A DNA stretch of 30,806 nt, from the NCBI GenBank assembly GCA_016839635.1, contig JAEOTV010000083.1, positions 1 through 30,806 on the forward strand, given 5' to 3'. Below, one piece after another: positions 25,934 to 30,806 of this stretch (position 1 is its first letter; each line of letters begins with the position of its first letter). The notes under the pieces are model-generated. The model did no database searches. It was given only the letters and a program-made list of their open reading frames with translations, and had not been told where the DNA came from. The DNA comes from Promethearchaeota archaeon (GTDB lineage Archaea > Asgardarchaeota > Lokiarchaeia > Sigynarchaeales > SOKP01). The position numbers were made by a program, and so were the translations under genes.

Positions 25934-25963
25934 TACAGGTCTAAATCCGAAGAGGATTTAAAT
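25934..25963 (-). other. 30-nt palindromic insert interrupting the LURP-one gene
   Basis: Relative to the expected continuous reading ...KEKYWD-WGSGDI..., 30 bases (25934-25963) are extra. They contain the in-frame TAA (25958-25960) and a perfect inverted repeat TAAATCC-gaaga-GGATTTA (25942-25960 on the plus strand). In RNA the stem can extend by a G-U and an A-U pair. The length is a multiple of three, so the frame is kept on both sides. It does not fit a bulge-helix-bulge archaeal intron at any junction tried. Confidence 0.6.
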
Positions 25964-26152
25964 ATCCCAGTATTTCTCTTTGAGAACATAATAGTTCCGG
26001 TTAATATCGAACAACCCTCCTGGGGTTTGTACTGTTGGTGAGGGAGATCCTTCTTCTGATCTTAGGCTCGAGGGAATTGGAGTCCCACACTTTTCGCAAA
26101 ATTTTTGGGATGAATCTGTCTCATCTCCACAATTCGGACAGTAGTTTGGCAT
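25958..26152 (-). CDS. Zinc-ribbon N-terminal part of the interrupted LURP-one gene
   Basis: A 64-residue product from ATG 26152. A zinc ribbon fills residues 4-24 (YCPNCGDETD...KFCEKCGTPIP). A Ser/Pro-rich linker follows, then LFDINRNYYVLKEKYWDI, which is the first strand of a LURP-one domain, cut by TAA at 25958-25960. Downstream in the same frame the rest of the domain continues. Zinc ribbon plus LURP-one is a plausible full gene of 226 residues (25445-26152 less the insert). The upstream spacer to 26313 is divergent with the phosphatidyltransferase. Confidence 0.7.
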   Translation of the reverse strand: MPNYCPNCGDETDSSQKFCEKCGTPIPSSLRSEEGSPSPTVQTPGGLFDINRNYYVLKEKYWDI

Positions 26153-26312
26153 TTTTTTTCTCTTTTTGTTTTTTTAATTTTATTTTATGGAATAAAATAA
26201 TGTTGTGGTTTAATAAAGTTTGGGTGAATTTTGTAGTTATCATATCCTCATGAAAATATTTTAATGGAATAAGGTTTAATTATTATTAACATAAAATAAA
26301 TAGGGAAGCAGA

Positions 26313-27089
26313 ATGTCTGAAATTACTGAAACTAAAATTCCAAAACTATTGTTATTAAAGGATTATATCACATTAGTGGGAACTACTCTCGGAATTATAG
26401 CTTTAATTTGCGCTTGTATTGGAGCTATTGAATTTCTTTCATTAGGTTTTTTTCTAATATCAATATCTATAGGAACTGATATGGTAGATGGTTATATCGC
26501 TCGTAAGACTAAAACAGTAAATGAAATGGGCAGAGAATTAGACTCATTAAGCGATTCTTTGACATTTGGTATTGTCCCAGCAGTTTTAACATATATAACT
26601 TTCAAAACAGAGACTCTTTTTGATATTTTTATTATAATTGGAGCAATTTGTTTTGCTATTGGGGCTATGCTCAGATTAGCACGCTTTAATATTATAGAGA
26701 GTTTAGGTTACACCGGATTACCAACTCCTATGAGTGCGTTATTACTAATAACTTATTTTTATGCAAATTATTTTTATTCTATAGCTATAGGTAGTTTTTT
26801 ATTGGCATCATCGTTAATAATTCCTTTTTTAATGATTTTAATTGGTTGGTTTAATATTACTACTTATCTTCGTTTCGGAGCAAAAGATAAAGGTAGCTAT
26901 ATCCTTTTCCTCGTTATCGCTCCCCTTTGCCCTACTTTCGGTATAATTGGTATAAGCTCTCCTAATTTTTTGACTTCAATAATTAGTTCAATTATGTTTT
27001 TAGGTTTTTTCCTAATAATAATGTTCTTTATCATAAGGGGCTTCTTTATGGATCAAATAACAAAGAAAAAGACCCCAACTGATGGTTAA
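26313..27089 (+). CDS. CDP-alcohol phosphatidyltransferase, probable archaetidylserine synthase
   Basis: Membrane enzyme of phospholipid head-group synthesis, 258 residues with about eight hydrophobic segments. The full catalytic signature D-x2-DG-x2-AR-x8-G-x3-D-x3-D is present: Asp56, Asp59-Gly60, Ala63-Arg64, Gly73, Asp77 and Asp81. The following SLTFGIVPA fits the serine-transferring (PssA) branch, so archaetidylserine synthase is the best guess; archaetidylinositol or glycerol transfer cannot be excluded. GRELDSLSD and LRLARFN are further family marks. The C-terminus is a basic cytoplasmic tail. It is convergent with the coiled-coil gene (34-nt gap). Confidence 0.85.
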   Translation: MSEITETKIPKLLLLKDYITLVGTTLGIIALICACIGAIEFLSLGFFLISISIGTDMVDGYIARKTKTVNEMGRELDSLSDSLTFGIVPAVLTYITFKTETLFDIFIIIGAICFAIGAMLRLARFNIIESLGYTGLPTPMSALLLITYFYANYFYSIAIGSFLLASSLIIPFLMILIGWFNITTYLRFGAKDKGSYILFLVIAPLCPTFGIIGISSPNFLTSIISSIMFLGFFLIIMFFIIRGFFMDQITKKKTPTDG

Positions 27090-27123
27090 ATAATAATTTG
27101 TATTAAATCAATAGGAAATTGGT

Positions 27124-29109
27124 TTAATATAATTTCTTTTTCCAATTTTCTATATTTTCTAAAATTTCTCTTTTATCACTTACATCTAATAGAGTGAACT
27201 TCTCTTTAAACTTATTTATAATGCTCCTTATTTTATGTAAAGTTACTGAAAATCCCTTTTTCTCTAATATTAAATCAGCAATATTTTGTAGTTCCTTGCC
27301 AAACTCATCACCTTTAAGGTTGTTCAATTTCAGAATTAGATTACTAAATGCATTATTAATTTCTATTGCAGCTTCATCATCTGCTTGAGGTTGTGCTTCT
27401 GCTATAAAATCTATTTTTTCTTTAAGTTTTTGTTTTAAATCTGTTATTTGGGGTTTTGGAGCAATAGTGTCTATAATCTGTTTGGATTTACTTTTAATCA
27501 CCCTTTTATCATCTTTAGGAATTTCTTGAATTTGACTAGGGACACTCACTTGTGGTTTTAGTTCTCGTTTTTCAGCCTCTCTAGGTTTTTTATCAATTTT
27601 TTCTGACCTAACGTTCATTTTAATGATTGGTTTAGCAGTAGTTAAAATTTTATTAGGTGCTGTCTTACTAAATTCAGACTTTGTTACTTGAGTAGCGTGA
27701 AAGGTGTCTGAATAAGATTTTTCCCAAATACTATTAATTAGAGGATCTATTAGCTCAATTAATGGTTTGAAATTACTTCCAATTCCAATAAAATCATATA
27801 AAGGGTCTTTTGACTCCTGAACTACTCCTAAAAAAAGTTTATTTTTGTCTCCCTTTAAAATAATTAAATTTTCGTTCTGGTAATTTCGGTATAATATATT
27901 TTTGATATTTTTAAAACTTTTAACAATACTATTTGTGTGTGCTTCTGAGGCAGTTATCTTTATTTTCAAGTTATTAGAAATTTCTTTAAATTGCTCGAGT
28001 GCTATATGGTTTTCAATATGAGGAATTATAATAGTTAAGCTTTCTTTAGAATTTGATATAAGCTTTTGAATTGTTTCATTGATCCTAATTACACTTCTTA
28101 TTGTCCACACATTATTAGATAAACGTTTCTTAGTTGTACTTATTTCTTGAAGATAACTTTTCATCACATTTTCAATAGGTTTATTCAGACTTGAAACTTC
28201 ATTGACGGAATTCTGAAGAATCACATTTAAATTTTCAGCGATTTTGTTCTCGACATTTTTAATAGCAGCAGAAAGATTATCATTATTTTCCTTAAGTAAT
28301 TCATTGATTTTGTTCATATTGGTCTCAAAATTAGTTAACATATTTAACAGAAGCATTTTAAAATCGTTTCTGTATTGAAATATTGAATCAGTAATATTAT
28401 CTATTGGTTTTGAGATCTCTTCAAATTCTTTTTCGATTAGTTCATGTAAATTATTTGTGAAATCAGCAACCATATTATCTAATTTTTCTTTGAACAAATC
28501 TTCGATGAGAGATATGGTTTCTTTTTTTTTTATATTTTCAATTAAATTTGATTTAATAGTATTTATAATTTTAATCAAATCAGCAAATTTCGTTTGAGTA
28601 ATGCTTTTGATCTCTTGGTGAAGATCAGAGACCTTTTTTTTGACATTCTTTAATTCTTCCATTCCCTCAACGATATCTTCAACTTCTTGTTTCTGGATAG
28701 TAGAATCCTCATCAATATCTTTTTTAATTTCTTGAAAAACTTTTAGAATTGTATCTAACTCAATTACCTTATTCTCTTGAAAAATCATGTTTACTGAATG
28801 AATCATTAATTCTTGAATTGATTTTTTGATACTTGGTAAATTAGCGTTAATGTTTTCATAATAATTTAAAATTGGAAGAATTGGAGGGAGAACAGAATAG
28901 TGAATTACCATATCATGCTTTTCTGATGATAAATGAACTAATAAACCAGCATCAATTAGCTCATTTATAGAATCATTAAACTGTTCCATGGACGCGTTAG
29001 GTAAAATACTGGATAATTCATAATAAGAATGTGAAAATTTTCCTAGTGCTTTAAGATAAATCTCTATAGCATCTTCAGAAAGTTGAATTTTTCTCAAAAA
29101 GTCATCCAT
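27124..29109 (-). CDS. TrmB-like winged-helix protein with a long coiled-coil insert
   Basis: A 661-residue protein. The N-terminus (1-85; LRKIQLSEDAIEIYLKALGKFSHSYYELSSIL...LIDAGLLVHL) is a TrmB-type winged helix. Residues ~90-330 are Lys/Glu/Ile/Asn-rich, nearly glycine-free helix with heptad-like spacing, i.e. long coiled coil. Residues ~333-463 (VWTIRSVIRINETIQKLI...SLTIIIPHIE...ENLIILKGDKNKLFLGVVQ...FIGIGSNFKPLIELIDPLINSIWE) resemble the PLD-like effector part of TrmB proteins. A basic Lys/Pro linker (~465-560) and a C-terminal helical domain (~565-661) follow. Classical TrmB regulators are ~260-350 residues and lack the coiled coil. A structural or chromatin role is as likely as sugar-responsive regulation. 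Confidence 0.65.
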   Translation of the reverse strand: MDDFLRKIQLSEDAIEIYLKALGKFSHSYYELSSILPNASMEQFNDSINELIDAGLLVHLSSEKHDMVIHYSVLPPILPILNYYENINANLPSIKKSIQELMIHSVNMIFQENKVIELDTILKVFQEIKKDIDEDSTIQKQEVEDIVEGMEELKNVKKKVSDLHQEIKSITQTKFADLIKIINTIKSNLIENIKKKETISLIEDLFKEKLDNMVADFTNNLHELIEKEFEEISKPIDNITDSIFQYRNDFKMLLLNMLTNFETNMNKINELLKENNDNLSAAIKNVENKIAENLNVILQNSVNEVSSLNKPIENVMKSYLQEISTTKKRLSNNVWTIRSVIRINETIQKLISNSKESLTIIIPHIENHIALEQFKEISNNLKIKITASEAHTNSIVKSFKNIKNILYRNYQNENLIILKGDKNKLFLGVVQESKDPLYDFIGIGSNFKPLIELIDPLINSIWEKSYSDTFHATQVTKSEFSKTAPNKILTTAKPIIKMNVRSEKIDKKPREAEKRELKPQVSVPSQIQEIPKDDKRVIKSKSKQIIDTIAPKPQITDLKQKLKEKIDFIAEAQPQADDEAAIEINNAFSNLILKLNNLKGDEFGKELQNIADLILEKKGFSVTLHKIRSIINKFKEKFTLLDVSDKREILENIENWKKKLY

Positions 29110-29230
29110 TCATTCTTCACCTATTTAGTTTACATATTTTTGACTAATTGATATAAAATTAAAACTCATATGTATTTTTATTTATATTAATTATAACTGT
29201 TTCTTTTCTAAAAAATATTTAAGGAATTCC

Positions 29231-29310
29231 TTAATACTCTTTTTTCTTTGTTTTAGAAAGATTAAACTAAAATTTAATACTCTTTTTTTCTTTGTTTTAG
29301 AAAGATTAAA
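29231..29310 (+). repeat. Tandem direct repeat upstream of the vWA gene
   Basis: A 36-base unit at 29231-29266 recurs as a 37-base unit at 29274-29310 (one extra T in the T run), starting TTAATACTC and ending TTTTAGAAAGATTAAA. The period is 43. It lies in the 254-base divergent spacer, ending 53 bases before ATG 29364. TTTTAAATAA directly after the second copy could be the TATA box, so the repeat may double a regulator site or a promoter. Confidence 0.75.
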
Positions 29311-29363
29311 TTTTAAATAAGATTTCTGTCATATAATAATAAATTAAGACTGGAGAAATTAAT

Positions 29364-30713
29364 ATGTCGCAAAAAGAGGATATCTATTTTTATTTGGATT
29401 TAACGAAAGAGTTTTTAAAAAAGAAGGAAATCGTAAAATCAATTAAATATTATATTGAGGAAAAAAACAAGGTAAACTTAAACGGACATTATTCTCTTCT
29501 GGTTTTTCAAGAAGAAGGAAATCCAATATTTATTAATGATAAAAAGGATTATGAAATTATAACAAAATCGATTGAAGAGAACTGGAAAACACGTCCAAAA
29601 GAACAAAGTTATTTTGAAAATGGATTATTTTACATTTTTTCCTATATTGCTGAAACCGTGAGAAAAAAATCGAAGTATAATAGAATTATAATTATTACAG
29701 ATACACCTTCTGATTTATCCGAGGATTATCAAGAAGCTTTATTTAATCTTGTGTCCAAAATTAAAAATTTTCCAACTTTTATCGACATATTAAGAGTTTC
29801 TGGTATGAGTGATAGATTTTTTAGTGATGATGTAAAATTGAATATGCTTGCGGCTGATACGAAGGGAGGTATCTTTTATATCAAGGATAGAAAGGAATTC
29901 TCTGACACAATTAAGAAATTAGTAAAAAATAAACAATATGTATCCACTTTTGTAGATAAACCTGAACGAATTAGAATTAGTAAAGAAGACTATGCATTTT
30001 ACAATCATTTGGCAAAACCCTTAAAAAAACCGGAGAATGTAGAAGGTCTTTTATGTCATTTCTGTAAAGAAGAAGTTTGTCCTGTATGTACAGATATATA
30101 TGATTTACCAATAGTTTGTGAGGATTGTAATTCAAGTTTCCATAACTGCTGTGTCACGAATCATGTAATAAATCATAATATAGGTATTCCAAATATTTTT
30201 CGCTGTCCAAATAAAGAATGTGATGTACTCCTTAAAATTGATGAGGATGAGATTATTGAGATTTCCGGTGAAGTTGAAGTTTCTACTGTGAAAGAATACT
30301 TGGAAGAGGAATTAGAGGAAATTTCTAATGAACTCCCTACAGTAAAACCTTTACCATCACTCTCTTCTACTGTAGATCCGGAACATAATGAAGAAAGAGA
30401 ATCTTTAACGGAAATTGATGAATATCCTTTTCTTGAAGAGGAACAAGTCAAAACAATAAGAATCGGTGGCTTTTTCGGAAAAGTTTATACAGTAAAAAAA
30501 GTTGGTGATAAAATAATATATGAAAGAACTACACAAACTGCTTTTAAACCAAAAAGTACAGCTCAAAAAAAAGAGGAATTTACATCTAAAAAAGGTATTT
30601 CCTCAATAAATGAAAAAGAAAGAAAGAAAAATAGTTTTATTATATGTCCTCACTGTGGAAGGCAAAATAGCTCCCAACAAATTAAATGTTCTAATTGTGG
30701 GTCTAGGTTATGA
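29364..30713 (+). CDS. vWA-like protein with PHD/RING-like zinc cluster and C-terminal zinc ribbon
   Basis: A 449-residue protein. Residues 1-200 form a vWA-like domain: strand YFYLDLTKEF, where the MIDAS DxSxS is changed to Asp12-Leu-Thr14-Lys-Glu, and IIIITDTPSD with Asp113. Residues 231-286 hold a dense zinc cluster: Cys231, 234, 239, 242, 252, 255, His260, Cys262, 263, 281 and 286. From Cys239 on, the order C-x2-C-x9-C-x2-C-x4-H-x2-C...C-x4-C reads like a PHD (C4HC3) or variant RING finger. An acidic Glu/Ser linker (~290-370) and a C-terminal ribbon (Cys428, 431, 442, 445) follow. vWA plus zinc fingers recalls eukaryotic TFIIH p44/Ssl1, but the spacing differs. GGAG sits eight bases before ATG. 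Confidence 0.7.
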   Translation: MSQKEDIYFYLDLTKEFLKKKEIVKSIKYYIEEKNKVNLNGHYSLLVFQEEGNPIFINDKKDYEIITKSIEENWKTRPKEQSYFENGLFYIFSYIAETVRKKSKYNRIIIITDTPSDLSEDYQEALFNLVSKIKNFPTFIDILRVSGMSDRFFSDDVKLNMLAADTKGGIFYIKDRKEFSDTIKKLVKNKQYVSTFVDKPERIRISKEDYAFYNHLAKPLKKPENVEGLLCHFCKEEVCPVCTDIYDLPIVCEDCNSSFHNCCVTNHVINHNIGIPNIFRCPNKECDVLLKIDEDEIIEISGEVEVSTVKEYLEEELEEISNELPTVKPLPSLSSTVDPEHNEERESLTEIDEYPFLEEEQVKTIRIGGFFGKVYTVKKVGDKIIYERTTQTAFKPKSTAQKKEEFTSKKGISSINEKERKKNSFIICPHCGRQNSSQQIKCSNCGSRL

Positions 30714-30806
30714 TATAAAGCGAAAAATTTGAGTTTTATAATACTTTTATAATATAATCTTTTAATAAAATTAAATTAAAAAGAAATTATGATAAAAGAG
30801 ATCAAA
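30714..30806. other. Non-coding A/T-rich right edge
   Basis: Ninety-three bases after the vWA gene contain T runs (around 30745-30765) that could terminate it. Nothing else is seen before the window ends. Confidence 0.4.

Noticed and set aside
25934..25963. Archaeal bulge-helix-bulge intron in the LURP-one gene
   Set aside because: With the five to six junctions that restore the reading, the four intron bases and four exon bases that should form the central helix do not pair; only the inner hairpin exists.

Overview
The window looks like a piece of an Asgard (Promethearchaeati) archaeal chromosome, probably from the Lokiarchaeia side. The DNA is very AT-rich. Genes are short and loosely packed, spacers are nearly pure A/T with archaeal TATA-like boxes, and Shine-Dalgarno sites are scarce. 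The gene mix is typical of that group: a Rab-type small GTPase, an MglA-type GTPase, two proteins with a longin/roadblock-like N-terminus, a gelsolin-like protein, a vWA protein with a PHD/RING-like zinc cluster, several small zinc ribbons, archaeal-type lipid synthesis, and soluble heterodisulfide reductase (Hdr) genes. Assignment is from recognised motifs only. No rRNA, tRNA, CRISPR array or transposase was seen.

Layout. 1-4454: a VTT/DedA membrane protein cut by the left edge, two small unknown proteins, a longin-like/winged-helix protein, a 7-helix membrane protein and an MglA-like GTPase. 4660-8632: hdrC and hdrB, a PAS histidine kinase with a cysteine cluster, and a homocysteine-biosynthesis (DUF39) protein. 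8841-12544: an EamA transporter, a small membrane protein followed by a start-less second copy, a 52-residue zinc ribbon, a possible structured RNA, and a Rab-like GTPase/metallo-beta-lactamase pair. 12631-16779: an orphan Eco57I-like adenine methyltransferase, a YkgJ-type cysteine-cluster protein with a longin-like partner, and an internally duplicated membrane protein. 17150-24152: an HdrA-MvhD fusion, a DUF711 protein, small unknown and regulatory proteins, a bacterial-type class I fructose-bisphosphate aldolase, and a zinc-ribbon/HEAT protein. 24155-30713: the gelsolin-like/SAP protein, a LURP-one gene interrupted by a 30-nt palindromic insert, a CDP-alcohol phosphatidyltransferase, a TrmB-like coiled-coil protein and the vWA/PHD-like protein.

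How the genes may work together. HdrA-MvhD, HdrB and HdrC could form an electron-bifurcating complex that takes electrons through the MvhD [2Fe-2S] site and reduces a disulfide at HdrB. The cysteine-bearing PAS kinase beside hdrCB is a candidate redox sensor, and the DUF39 enzyme next to it also belongs to thiol metabolism. The GTPases, longin-like proteins and gelsolin-like protein belong to the eukaryote-like cytoskeleton/membrane toolkit of Asgard archaea; their cooperation here is inferred.

Most worth a second look: the interrupted LURP-one gene (25445-26152), the start-less second copy behind an in-frame TAG (9830-10393), the vWA/PHD-like protein, the gelsolin-SAP fusion, the cysteine-cluster kinase by hdrCB, and the GC-raised foldable spacer at 10861-11020.
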